Counted from the stretch's first letter, positions 35,399-44,445 are shown. The stretch: 64,000 nt of DNA from Mariniphaga sediminis (GCF_003573545.1 NZ_QWET01000017.1:1-64000), one strand, 5' to 3'. Numbers and translations: made by a program. The notes: generated by a model not told the origin, from the letters alone.

Positions 35399-36757
35399 AT
35401 GAGAAGACTTATACTTCCCTTTTTGATGTTTATTGCATTAGCATCTTGGGGAAAATCAAATCATTCCACCATTGGATGGAAAGCGGGTACAGCCAGGATT
35501 ACTATTACTCCTGAACAATCGATGTGGATGGCAGGTTACGCTGCGCGTACAAAGCCTGCAGAAGGTAAATTACACGATTTGTGGGCAAAAGCACTGTTTC
35601 TGGAAGATTCAGAAGAAAATAAGTCTTTATTGATAACTACCGACCTGATTGGTTTCTCCAAAGTACTTTCGGATCGTATATGCAATAAACTGGAAGAAAA
35701 AATGGGGTTGTCACGCGCTCAAATAATTTTAAATAGTTCTCATACTCACTCCGGACCTGTGCTGACTGATGATTCAAAAAATTATTATCCCCTGGATGCT
35801 GATCAAATCAAAAAACGAGATGATTATTCGGACTTGCTGGTTGAAAAAATTATACAGATATCGTTGGAAGCAGAGCGCAAATTAAAACCGGTAAATCTTT
35901 TTGCGCAAAACGGTGTGGTGCGCTTCCAGGTAAACCGAAGAAATAATCAGGAGTCAAAAATAGAAGAAACAACAGAACTGAAAGGCCCCAATGATTTTGC
36001 CGTTCCGGTGTTAAAAGTAGAAAATAAGCAAGGGAAGACAGAAGCCATTGTTTTTGGTTATGCCTGCCATGCCACAGTTCTTAATGGATACGAATGGTCG
36101 GGAGATTACCCCGGCTTTGCCCAGATTGAACTCGAAAAGAAGTACAAAGGGGCAACAGCAATGTTTTTTCAGGGGGCCGGAGCAGATCAAAATCCATTAC
36201 CCCGCCGCTCAATTCCTCTTGCCGAGCAGTATGGAAAAGAGTTGGCTTCGGCTGTTAATCGGGTTTTAAATGAAAAAATGACCCCACTGACTTCCCATTT
36301 AAAAACGGCTTATTCAGAGACAGATATCCGGTTTGCCCATGCACCCCCAACGGCAAAAAAGCTCCACCAAATTACAGAAGAAAATTCAGGCTATCCGGAA
36401 TACTTAAAACTCAATGCTCACTTTCTACTTGAAAAAGTAAAAAATGGAAAAAAACTGATTGGTTCTTATCCTTATCCTGTCCAGGTATGGAAAATGGGGG
36501 AGCACCTTCTTATATCTTTAGGGGGAGAGTTATTAACCGGCTACGCTATAAGGCTTAAAAAGATCTACGGGAACAACACTTTCGTTTTGGGTTATAGCAA
36601 TGATGTAATGGCTTATATTCCTACTGCAGAGGTTCTTGCCGAAGGGGGCTACGAAGGAACACGATCCGCACTGTTTACAACCCCCTGGTCTTCTGATATT
36701 GAGGAAGTTATTATAAATAAAGTTGCCCAATTAGTTTCTAAACTTGAAAAAGAATGA
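35399..36757 (+). CDS. Neutral ceramidase-fold hydrolase without the catalytic Ser
   Basis: About 452 residues from ATG 35399, with a signal peptide (LILPFLMFIALASWGKS). It matches the N-terminal domain of neutral/alkaline ceramidases: zinc ligands in SSHTHSGP (H115, H117) and YACHATVLNG (H224). Where ceramidases have GDVSPN with the catalytic Ser, this protein has ADQNPLP (263-269), so it is unlikely to be a true ceramidase. It also lacks the C-terminal domain. It is the last gene of the SusCD locus and probably a zinc-dependent amidase or esterase acting on the imported substrate. Confidence 0.82.
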   Translation: MRRLILPFLMFIALASWGKSNHSTIGWKAGTARITITPEQSMWMAGYAARTKPAEGKLHDLWAKALFLEDSEENKSLLITTDLIGFSKVLSDRICNKLEEKMGLSRAQIILNSSHTHSGPVLTDDSKNYYPLDADQIKKRDDYSDLLVEKIIQISLEAERKLKPVNLFAQNGVVRFQVNRRNNQESKIEETTELKGPNDFAVPVLKVENKQGKTEAIVFGYACHATVLNGYEWSGDYPGFAQIELEKKYKGATAMFFQGAGADQNPLPRRSIPLAEQYGKELASAVNRVLNEKMTPLTSHLKTAYSETDIRFAHAPPTAKKLHQITEENSGYPEYLKLNAHFLLEKVKNGKKLIGSYPYPVQVWKMGEHLLISLGGELLTGYAIRLKKIYGNNTFVLGYSNDVMAYIPTAEVLAEGGYEGTRSALFTTPWSSDIEEVIINKVAQLVSKLEKE

Positions 36758-36903
36758 AAGTTTTACCCCCTCAGCAAACGTGACCAAAATGCATTGTCTA
36801 TGGTAAGACATCTGAAATCATAAGATTTCAGAATGGTATAAAATTGAAGCCTTTTCTGAAAGTATCCAATCTTTCACCATACGTTTTAACTGAGCCGCAA
36901 AAC

Positions 36904-36927
36904 AAAAAAGCCGGGCAACAGCCCGGC
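36904..36927 (-). terminator. Rho-independent terminator of trpS
   Basis: The reverse strand has GCCGGGC, loop TGTT, GCCCGGC, then TTTTTT (36904-36909 reversed). It lies about 30 bases past the trpS stop. Confidence 0.92.
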
Positions 36928-36955
36928 ATCAATGTAACCTAGGGTATATGTTGTG

Positions 36956-37957
36956 TTAATACAACTTTCTGAATCCAACCACTTCCTTCACTTCGTTCAG
37001 CGTTTTTGAAGCTGATTCGCGTGCTTTTTCAGCACCTCTTCTGGCAACTTGTGCAAGGTACGCATCATTCTCCAAAATGTCAATAATCCGCTCGCGGATT
37101 GGAGCCGTGTACGAAATAATATCCTCTGCCAGTTGCTTTTTCAGATCGCCATAGCGGATTTCACATGTGTTGTAAAGCTCGTTAAAATGTGCTACAGTAG
37201 AAGGTTCCGACACAATTTCCATCAGGGTAAACAGGTTTTGGATGGGTTCCGGTTTTTCCTGATTCAACTCAGTAGGGCCGGAGTCGGTTACCGCCCGCAT
37301 CACTTTTTTACGAATCGATTTCGGGTCTTCGTAAAGGTTGATGGCATTTCCTTCCGACTTTCCCATCTTACCACTGCCATCCAGTCCCGGAACCTTAATC
37401 ATGTCTTTCCCGTCGAAGGTATATGGTTTTGGTATGGGAAACACTTTCTTCTTGTACATCCTGTTGAACCGCTTGGCAAACTTCCGGGCCATTTCCAGGT
37501 TTTGCTCCTGATCTTTTCCCACAGGAACAAAATTAGCCTTGTGAATAATGATATCGGCAGCCATCAGGACAGGGTAGGTGAGGAGTCCGGCATTCACATT
37601 GTCGGGCTGCTGCCGCGCCTTATCCTTAAACGAGGTAGTACGTTCCAGCTCACCGAGGTAAGCATTCATGTTCAGGATAGTATAAAGTTCGGTTACTTCC
37701 GGTACGTCGCTCTGGATGTAAATGGTAGCCTTCTCCGGGTCAATGCCGCAAGCCAGGTATTCGGCCAGTACCTGCTTCACCCCTGATTGCAGGTTTTCGG
37801 GCGTTGGGTGCGTGGTAAGCGAGTGGATGTCAGCAATAAAAAAGAAGCAATTGAAATCCTCCTGCATCCGCACAAAATTCTGTACCGCCCCAAAATAATT
37901 TCCGAGGTGCAAATAGCCCGTGGGCCTGATCCCGCTGAGAACTGTCGGTTTGTTCAT
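36956..37957 (-). CDS. trpS: Tryptophanyl-tRNA synthetase
   Basis: 333 residues, the usual size of bacterial TrpRS. The class I signatures are present: SGIRPTGYLHLGNYFGAV in the HIGH position (H17) and GKMGKSEGN for KMSKS (197-201). The Trp-site stretch DNVNAGLLTYPVLMAADI is also conserved. It charges tRNA-Trp with tryptophan at the expense of ATP in the cytoplasm. It is a single gene with a promoter match upstream and its own terminator. No Trp leader peptide or T-box is visible in the short leader. Confidence 0.98.
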   Translation of the reverse strand: MNKPTVLSGIRPTGYLHLGNYFGAVQNFVRMQEDFNCFFFIADIHSLTTHPTPENLQSGVKQVLAEYLACGIDPEKATIYIQSDVPEVTELYTILNMNAYLGELERTTSFKDKARQQPDNVNAGLLTYPVLMAADIIIHKANFVPVGKDQEQNLEMARKFAKRFNRMYKKKVFPIPKPYTFDGKDMIKVPGLDGSGKMGKSEGNAINLYEDPKSIRKKVMRAVTDSGPTELNQEKPEPIQNLFTLMEIVSEPSTVAHFNELYNTCEIRYGDLKKQLAEDIISYTAPIRERIIDILENDAYLAQVARRGAEKARESASKTLNEVKEVVGFRKLY

Positions 37958-37985
37958 TGTAATTATTCTGAATTTTTTCAGGCAA

Positions 37986-37993
37986 CAAAAATA
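37986..37993 (-). promoter_or_regulatory. Probable -7 element of trpS
   Basis: TATTTTTG on the reverse strand fits TAnnTTTG, 28 bases before the ATG. The nearest upstream TTTG is 27 bases away, longer than usual. Confidence 0.5.
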
Positions 37994-38141
37994 GAAAAAA
38001 ATCCCGGAGGGAGTTTACTCCAAACCCCTCGCACTGATGTCAAAATCCCAAATGAGTCAGTATGCCGCTAAAAATTTCATCAGTAAGGGACTCTGTAAAA
38101 CCCGTTACCCGTGCATTTCGCATCCAAAAAATGGCATTTGA

Positions 38142-38157
38142 AATTTCACGTGAAACA
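38142..38157. other. parS-like ParB binding site, 14 of 16
   Basis: AATTTCACGTGAAACA matches the parS consensus TGTTNCACGTGAAACA except for the first two bases. It is intergenic, between the trpS start and the transporter stop. Two further matches lie at 47293 and 50697. Confidence 0.7.
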
Positions 38158-38165
38158 GCAAAAAA

Positions 38166-39542
38166 CTACTGCGATACTTGCCTTCTTCTGTCCACTCTTC
38201 TTACTACCACTCCATAAATCAATAGTGCAACAGCTGAAATAAGCGATATACCTACAAAGTAAAACCAGATATAATGGGCATTTGATGCCGCATCGGCCCA
38301 TGCTTCCCGTGTAGAAAACAACCGCGGATCAGGGCAGTACTTTTCGAGCAAAACCCCTGACATGATAAACCCGAAAACAGAGGACAAAAACGAATGTAAA
38401 TGACTAAACCCCAAATACAATCCCTCTTCTCCTTTAGGAGCCTGCAATGAAAAATACTCTAAAAAACGCGGAGATATAAAGGTTTCAGCAAATCCTTGAA
38501 AGGCAATCCCCACAACCATCATAAAGGCCACAGGGTGCATGCCCATAATATCGTGGCTCATCATGTTTCCGGAGGCCATAAAAAGCGCTGAAACAGGCAT
38601 AATAAACATTCCTAAAGACATGCTGAAAAGCGCCGATCGTTTTCGCATAAAATGAGTAACCAATCCTACCGTAGTAAATACAACCAATGGATTTACGTTT
38701 GCATACCACGATGGCGAGGCTCCCTCTCCGGCCAAACGCAACACGTACTTCGGCATGGTTGCATACATTTGATGCTGCACCATCCAAAAGCCAGTAATAA
38801 TTAGAATCAGAACAATCAGCCTTACATTTGTCAACACCTTAATCAGGCTTTCCCATATTTCACTTAGTTTTTTACCTTCTCCCTGGTGCTGGTGGCTTGT
38901 ATACATCATAAAAACAATGATTAACGCCACCAAAGTCATAATGGCTGAAAAATAATTAATCCATATCAGACCCGTATTGCCCATCATCTCACGGAGAGGT
39001 TTTACCATGGTTTTCCCTGAAAAAGCGCCGATATTCACCATGGCATAAAAAATACTGTACCCCCTTGCCCTGTTTTCTTTTGTGGTTTCTTTGGCCACTG
39101 TGCCGGTAATAACAGATTTTATAAACGACCCGCCCACTACAATGAGCGCCAGTACCGGAATAACAGTATACTTTTGTGCCGAAGATTCCAGCCCGGTAAA
39201 CAGTGTGGTTCCGCTGTAATCTACCAGGCCGGCTGCCTCGAACATACCGGGAAATATTCCCAGTCCGGCATACCCGATTGTAAGCAGCGTAAACGCCAGC
39301 AACAACGATTTTCGGAATCCGATTTTATCGGCATAAGCCCCGGCAAAAGTCGGAAGCAGGTACAACATCGCCTGAAATATTCCGGCAATGGCGGCCGCTT
39401 CAATATCGCCAAAACCAAGAATACGCGAAAGGTAAAGGGTAATTACGATAAAAACTCCATAATAAGCTGCCCGCTCAAAAAGTTCAACTGTATTGGCAAT
39501 CCAAAATGCCCGGGGAAACTTCCAGGTTTCTTTTTTTTCCAT
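38166..39542 (-). CDS. POT-like major facilitator transporter
   Basis: 458 residues with about twelve membrane segments. The first helix carries ELFERAAYYG (20-29), the ExxER-x-x-YYG pattern of proton-coupled oligopeptide transporters, and AGAYADKIGFRKSLL is the loop 2-3 MFS motif. The middle has YSIFYAMVNIGAFSGK, also POT-like. It probably imports a small peptide or related solute with protons across the cytoplasmic membrane, though such proteins in Bacteroidetes are not characterised and sugar-derivative transport is possible. Single gene with a promoter match upstream. Confidence 0.8.
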   Translation of the reverse strand: MEKKETWKFPRAFWIANTVELFERAAYYGVFIVITLYLSRILGFGDIEAAAIAGIFQAMLYLLPTFAGAYADKIGFRKSLLLAFTLLTIGYAGLGIFPGMFEAAGLVDYSGTTLFTGLESSAQKYTVIPVLALIVVGGSFIKSVITGTVAKETTKENRARGYSIFYAMVNIGAFSGKTMVKPLREMMGNTGLIWINYFSAIMTLVALIIVFMMYTSHQHQGEGKKLSEIWESLIKVLTNVRLIVLILIITGFWMVQHQMYATMPKYVLRLAGEGASPSWYANVNPLVVFTTVGLVTHFMRKRSALFSMSLGMFIMPVSALFMASGNMMSHDIMGMHPVAFMMVVGIAFQGFAETFISPRFLEYFSLQAPKGEEGLYLGFSHLHSFLSSVFGFIMSGVLLEKYCPDPRLFSTREAWADAASNAHYIWFYFVGISLISAVALLIYGVVVRRVDRRRQVSQ

Positions 39543-39566
39543 AACGATTTATCTGAAAAGAGGGCA

Positions 39567-39574
39567 CAAAATTA
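39567..39574 (-). promoter_or_regulatory. Probable -7 element of the transporter gene
   Basis: TAATTTTG on the reverse strand fits TAnnTTTG, 24 bases before the ATG at 39542. The upstream element is not clear. Confidence 0.45.
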
Positions 39575-39678
39575 GCAGCACAAATCAAACAAAAAACCAC
39601 AAATGACAGCTTCCCTGTTTTTATTACTCCAAAAAAGTGTAGTTTTATTACCTTAGTCATCCATAACAAAAGGAAAAC

Positions 39679-40233
39679 ATGGACCGGCAGGAAGACGCTG
39701 TATTATTCCAAAAAATTAAGTTGGGCGATGAAAAATCCTTCGAACTTCTTTTCCGTCGCTACTACGGTCATCTGTGCCTGTATGCGGTTCGTTTTACCCA
39801 AAATAATCCGGAGGCAGAAGAAATTGTCCAGGATCTTTTTGCAAAGATTTGGGAAAAAAAAGAGCAACTTACTATTTCCACATCGGTTAAAAACTATCTT
39901 TTTCGATCCGTTAAAAACCACTGTTTAAATTTTCTGCAACACAGTCAGATTAAAAATCAGTATTCTCAAAAAGTCTGCTCCGAAGCAAACGATCTCAAAG
40001 AATCTGAGGATACGAACTATATTGAAATCGATATGCTCCGGAAAATTGAGGAGAGCATTCAGGCGCTTCCCGAAAAACGCCGGAAAATATTCAGACTAAG
40101 CCGGCAGGAAGGTTTAAAATACCGGGAAATAGCTGAAAAACTTGACATCTCCATTAAAACCGTTGAAACACAAATGGGATTGGCTATTAAAACCTTACGC
40201 GAGAAACTCAAAGATTTTCTGCCCGCCTTCTAG
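39679..40233 (+). CDS. ECF sigma-70 factor of the STN-protease operon
   Basis: 184 residues. Region 2: EKSFELLFRRYYGHLCLYAVRF and AEEIVQDLFAKIWEKKEQL; region 4: LPEKRRKIFRLSRQEGLKYREIAEKLDISIKTVETQMGLAIKTLR with a standard helix-turn-helix. It is of the type normally paired with FecR and a TonB receptor. Here the FecR gene follows after 52 bases, then two STN-domain genes without any barrel. A one-off -7 match (TAGTTTTA, 39640-39647) lies upstream. It should drive its own operon or unlinked targets on release from FecR. Confidence 0.92.
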   Translation: MDRQEDAVLFQKIKLGDEKSFELLFRRYYGHLCLYAVRFTQNNPEAEEIVQDLFAKIWEKKEQLTISTSVKNYLFRSVKNHCLNFLQHSQIKNQYSQKVCSEANDLKESEDTNYIEIDMLRKIEESIQALPEKRRKIFRLSRQEGLKYREIAEKLDISIKTVETQMGLAIKTLREKLKDFLPAF

Positions 40234-40285
40234 TTTTTTGAAAACAGATTCAGGGTAACCTTCCCGTCAACTGTCTTTATAACAA

Positions 40286-41326
40286 ATGAAGACAAAAAAA
40301 TCCATAGAAAATCCAGATTGGGAGCTGATAGCCAAATTCATGTCAAACGAAGCATCATCAGCTGAAAAGGAAGAGGTGGAACAATGGGCTGCCCAATCAG
40401 AACAAAATTGTAAGGAACTTGAAAAAACAGAGGTGTTACTAAATAAAACCGATTGGTTTTTTCGCCTGAAAAATTATGACACCGATACAGCCTGGCAACA
40501 AGTAAGGGAAAAAAGTTATTCCGTACAATCCTCTTATAGTAAGAACAATAATCCGAAAAGAATTTTTTCTCCGGCACTGCTCAGGTATGCTGCAGCTGTT
40601 TTAATTGCCTTACTGTTGGGCGCAACAGGATATTATTTCGGATTTAAAAACCAGATCAGGGAAGTTTACAGTGAAATTATTTCCGCCGAAAAACAAGTTG
40701 TGAACGAATATGTCCTTCCGGACGGTTCGGTGGTAACTCTAAACAGCAACTCTAAACTGGAATTCCCTAAAAAGTTTAAAAAGAATGTGCGGGAGGTAAC
40801 CATTTCTGGTGAAGCGTTTTTCGACGTAAAATCCGATCCGGAGAAACCATTTATTATCCATGCCGGAAATGCAGAGGTAAAAGTATTGGGCACTTCCTTT
40901 AATGTATGCGCTTACCCTGAAGCCGAAACCGTGGAAGTAGTAGTTGAAGCCGGCACAGTAGAGGTGATTTGCCTTCAGAAGAAAAAACTGGAAGAAAACA
41001 GGAAACTTCTGCTGAATGCCGGAGAGAAAGGAACCTTACTAAATTACAGCCGGAAAATCGAAAAAACACTCAATGCCGATCCCAACTACCTGGCCTGGAA
41101 AACCCGTAACCTGGTATTCGACCAAACACCGCTAAACGAAGTAATTCAGTATCTGAATAAAACATATCATACTGATATTCAATTCAAAGGAAAGAACATT
41201 GAACAATTGGTTTTAACCGCTCAATTTGAAAAGAAATCTGTCGATTTTATTTTGAATGTCATTCAACTGACATTTGACCTGGAACTAACACGGGAAAACG
41301 AGACCTATATTTTATCAGAAGGCTAA
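40286..41326 (+). CDS. FecR anti-sigma factor
   Basis: 346 residues. The cytoplasmic N-terminus (ELIAKFMSNEASSAEKEEVEQW) is the sigma-binding zinc-free form usual in Bacteroidetes. A membrane segment lies at about 95-112 (ALLRYAAAVLIALLLGATGY). The FecR domain has NEYVLPDGSVVTLNSNSKLEFPKKF, REVTISGEAFFDV and AEVKVLGTSFNVCAY. The C-terminal DUF4974 has LVFDQTPLNEVIQYLNKTY. It relays a periplasmic signal from an STN domain to the sigma factor. The STN partner is probably one of the two proteins encoded immediately downstream (27 bases on). Confidence 0.93.
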   Translation: MKTKKSIENPDWELIAKFMSNEASSAEKEEVEQWAAQSEQNCKELEKTEVLLNKTDWFFRLKNYDTDTAWQQVREKSYSVQSSYSKNNNPKRIFSPALLRYAAAVLIALLLGATGYYFGFKNQIREVYSEIISAEKQVVNEYVLPDGSVVTLNSNSKLEFPKKFKKNVREVTISGEAFFDVKSDPEKPFIIHAGNAEVKVLGTSFNVCAYPEAETVEVVVEAGTVEVICLQKKKLEENRKLLLNAGEKGTLLNYSRKIEKTLNADPNYLAWKTRNLVFDQTPLNEVIQYLNKTYHTDIQFKGKNIEQLVLTAQFEKKSVDFILNVIQLTFDLELTRENETYILSEG

Positions 41327-41353
41327 AATTAAAAAACTTTAATACCAGTTATC

Positions 41354-42919
41354 ATGAAAACAATAGGGAAAAAAATCGGAATGGCATGGGTCCTGGCAAT
41401 TGCTGTTTTTGCCTTTGCAACCAGAGCCGGCATTGCCCAACAGCCAAACAATCAGGTACTCGACCAAAACGTCAGCATTTATGCTGAAGACGAACCTTTG
41501 TCGGATGTAATCGAAAAAATCTGTAATTACCTCGACCTCGATTATTCGTACAACTCGAACATCGTTGCGGGGAAAATGGTGAATCTGAATATTTCGAACA
41601 AGCCGATTAAGTTTGTGCTGGAAAAACTGATGAAAGACTTTTACCTTTTGTTTGAAGTTGAAGATAACATATTGGTTGTCAGAGACTATGTACCACTTGA
41701 TAAAAGTATTGACTTCGACAGAAACACCAACCAGTTTCACAGCGCCAACAGGGGTTTTCTTTTCGATGATCCGCGCGAGAAGTCCATTACCATCAAATTT
41801 GAATCGGCCAGTAATCTTATCATTATCCCGGTAACCATCAACGAATCGGATACCCTGAATTTTATTCTTGACACCGGGGTCCGGTACCCTATTATTACCG
41901 AATTACCTTTTGTAAACAAGCTGAATCTTAACTACATGATGCCGGTGAAAATACAAGGGCTCGGCGAGGGAGATGAACTTACAGCCTACCGGTCGGGCAA
42001 CAATACGATAAGACTCAACGGGCTCACTGCGTGGAACCAGGAGATACAAATGATTATTGACGAGAACTTCCAGATATCACACATGCTTGGGCTTCCGGTT
42101 CATGGACTTATTGGATTCAACCTTTTTAAAGACTATATCGTAAAAATCGATTACCCCGGTGAAAAAATAACGCTTTACCGACCAGAGCATTACAAGTACC
42201 GCGACCGGCGAAAAGACATTATTCTGCCTTTGCATCTCGACGGAAATAAACCGTATGTACGTACAAGCATTGTAACGGAAGACCTGCGTGAAGTACCGGT
42301 AAAATTACTGGTTGACACGGGTGCCAGCGATGCCATCTGGCTTTCTGAGAAATCAGACGATCGCATTGAACTGCCCGACAACCGCATTGAAACATTTCTG
42401 GGAAGAGGGCTCAACGGCGATCTTTACGGTGTAAAAGGCCGGATAGACGGCCTGTGGGTAGGGCCTTTGGTATTACCCAAACCCATTGTGGCCTTTCCTA
42501 ACTCGGAGCTCATAGACCAGCTCATTTCGGCCAACGACCGGAATGGAACCATCGGGGCAGAAATTCTCAGACGATTTTCTGTTACCATCGACTACCGCAA
42601 CAGCCGGTTAACACTGAGGCCTACTTTCCGGGTAAAAGAAGAGTTTAACTATAATATGAGCGGAATGGAAGTAATAAACCCCATGCCGGGACTGCCCATT
42701 TTCACTATTGCCGACATCCGGGAAAATTCACCGGCTTACTTTGCCGGCCTTAAAAAGAATGACCAGATTCTTTCACTCAACAACAGCAATCACCAATCGC
42801 TGGAACTAAACGACATCAATCTTTTATTTCAAAGCAGGGAAAACAAAAAAATTAAGATAAAAGTATTACGTGACGGGGAAGAATATAAAACCTCGTTTGA
42901 ATTGAAAAAAGTGTTTTAA
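41354..42919 (+). CDS. STN domain / two-lobed retropepsin-like aspartic protease / PDZ protein
   Basis: 521 residues. Signal peptide (cleavage near AGIAQ, residue 29); STN domain (about 38-110, EPLSDVIEKICNYLDLDYSYNSN); two aspartic-protease lobes, each with its catalytic triplet and closing glycine motif: FILDTGVRYPI (D173) with HGLIGFNLF (250-258), and LLVDTGASDAI (D321) with GTIGAEIL (398-405); then a PDZ domain (about 438-520, SPAYFAGLKKNDQILSLNN). Two DTG lobes in one chain can form a complete pepsin-like site. The STN domain is normally the anti-sigma-contacting end of TonB receptors. Inferred role: periplasmic protease-sensor acting with the FecR upstream. It overlaps the next gene as TAATG. 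Confidence 0.88.
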   Translation: MKTIGKKIGMAWVLAIAVFAFATRAGIAQQPNNQVLDQNVSIYAEDEPLSDVIEKICNYLDLDYSYNSNIVAGKMVNLNISNKPIKFVLEKLMKDFYLLFEVEDNILVVRDYVPLDKSIDFDRNTNQFHSANRGFLFDDPREKSITIKFESASNLIIIPVTINESDTLNFILDTGVRYPIITELPFVNKLNLNYMMPVKIQGLGEGDELTAYRSGNNTIRLNGLTAWNQEIQMIIDENFQISHMLGLPVHGLIGFNLFKDYIVKIDYPGEKITLYRPEHYKYRDRRKDIILPLHLDGNKPYVRTSIVTEDLREVPVKLLVDTGASDAIWLSEKSDDRIELPDNRIETFLGRGLNGDLYGVKGRIDGLWVGPLVLPKPIVAFPNSELIDQLISANDRNGTIGAEILRRFSVTIDYRNSRLTLRPTFRVKEEFNYNMSGMEVINPMPGLPIFTIADIRENSPAYFAGLKKNDQILSLNNSNHQSLELNDINLLFQSRENKKIKIKVLRDGEEYKTSFELKKVF

Positions 42920-44445
42920 TGCGCTTTATTTCCTTTTCTATATGGATAGCCATCCTGCTGATTAGTCTCCAAGTCGGTGGACAGCAACAGGATGGTTCTG
43001 TTCTCGAAAGAAGAGTTTCAATCCATGCAGAAAGGCAGCCTCTTACAACTGTTTTAGACCAGATTAGCTGGCAGGCCAAAGTTTATTTTTCTTTTGATGC
43101 TTCGCTGATCGAGACAGATAAAATGGTTACCATAAAAGCGATCGATAAATCACTTTACTTTGTACTCAACCAACTTTTTAATCCTGATGATTTTTCCCTG
43201 ACCGAAATGGAAAATCAAATTATTATCACAAAAAATCAGGAACGGAAAAAGGGGGATCAAACGGTTGAGCCAGATACTATTCCGATAAAATATTTTTTCC
43301 TTTCGGGAAAAATTCTCGACCGTAAAAAGAAAAACCCTGTCAGCTATGCTTCCGTTTCCGTTTTTAACAAGCCTGTAGGAACTATTACCAATGCCGACGG
43401 AGAATTCCTGCTAAAACTGCATCCGCAGCATATAAACGACACACTGATTATTTCAAGCATGGGATATGCACGGATTTTTATGCCGGCACACAAACTTTTG
43501 GATGAAGATTTAATCCTTCTGGAACCTGTGACCATACGCATTCGTGAAATAAAAGTAACAGCCATCTCTCCGGATAAGCTACTCGAAAATATCCGTGAAA
43601 ATCTTGAAAAAAATTATACTTCATACCCCAAACTTATGACGGCTTTTTACCGTGAAACAGTTAGGCAGGACGGGGAATACATCAATGTTTCCGAAGCAGT
43701 AGTTGAAATATTAAAAGCCCCTTACATAAACACTTTCCGTAACGATGTTGTACGATTGATGAAAGGGCGCCAAAGCCCCGATGTTCAGCCCTTTAAATGG
43801 ATGAATTTTAAATTGCAGGGAGGACCGTTCACTATTACCCAGCTTGATGTGGTAAAAACAATGGAAACATTTATTGACAAGGATTATCAGCATCATTACA
43901 ACTATAAAATCAGCCGGGTGGTCCGGTACAACGATATTCCGGTTTATATCCTTGAATTTGAACCTGTAAACAATATAGATTTTCACGGATTCATCGGAGA
44001 AATATATGTTCACCGTGAAACATTTGCCATTGTTCATGCCCGGTTCGGATTTGACCGCAGCGGTTTGAAAAAAGCGACTCCTATATTAGTTAAACGCACC
44101 CCTCCCGGTGTTAAAGCACGCCCCTCGTTTGTGGAATACCATGTAAATTACCAACATTACCAGGGAAAATGGCAACTGGCCACAACCCGTGCTTCTATTA
44201 AATTTAAAATCCGAAGCCGGGTAGATAATATTAATTCGGAATTTCACAGTGTTTCTGATTTGCTTATTACTGACATCCAACCAACAGAACTCAAAAGGTT
44301 CCGGCCTGATGAATCTTTTTCGCGACGCGATATTTTTGTGGAAATGATAGGTAACTACGATCCAAAATTCTGGGAAAATTTCAACATCATCAAACCCGAC
44401 GAAGACCTGCGGAATGCCATGCAGAAACTTACTTCAGGTAACTAA
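42919..44445 (+). CDS. STN domain / carboxypeptidase-like beta domain protein
   Basis: 508 residues. A signal peptide (ISFSIWIAILLISLQVGG) is followed by an STN domain (about 28-106, ERQPLTTVLDQISWQAKVYFSFD) and a carboxypeptidase-regulatory-like beta domain (about 128-205, SYASVSVFNKPVGTITNADG). A large C-terminal region (218-508, NLEKNYTSYPKLMTAFYRET, YDIPVYILEFEP-like) resembles the outer-membrane-associated tails of DUF5686/carboxypeptidase-regulatory proteins, but no 22-strand barrel or plug is present. The ATG overlaps the stop of the protease gene (TAATG), so translation is coupled. Last gene of the operon; a second STN partner for the FecR. Confidence 0.82.
   Translation: MRFISFSIWIAILLISLQVGGQQQDGSVLERRVSIHAERQPLTTVLDQISWQAKVYFSFDASLIETDKMVTIKAIDKSLYFVLNQLFNPDDFSLTEMENQIIITKNQERKKGDQTVEPDTIPIKYFFLSGKILDRKKKNPVSYASVSVFNKPVGTITNADGEFLLKLHPQHINDTLIISSMGYARIFMPAHKLLDEDLILLEPVTIRIREIKVTAISPDKLLENIRENLEKNYTSYPKLMTAFYRETVRQDGEYINVSEAVVEILKAPYINTFRNDVVRLMKGRQSPDVQPFKWMNFKLQGGPFTITQLDVVKTMETFIDKDYQHHYNYKISRVVRYNDIPVYILEFEPVNNIDFHGFIGEIYVHRETFAIVHARFGFDRSGLKKATPILVKRTPPGVKARPSFVEYHVNYQHYQGKWQLATTRASIKFKIRSRVDNINSEFHSVSDLLITDIQPTELKRFRPDESFSRRDIFVEMIGNYDPKFWENFNIIKPDEDLRNAMQKLTSGN

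Noticed and set aside
26308-36757. Sulfatide (sulfated ceramide glycolipid) utilisation locus
   Set aside because: Attractive from the sulfatase plus ceramidase-fold pairing, but the ceramidase Ser is replaced and no galactosidase is present.
37049-37786. Long open frame (245 residues) opposite trpS
   Set aside because: It is the complement of a clear trpS gene; its translation has no signal peptide, domain or plausible motif.
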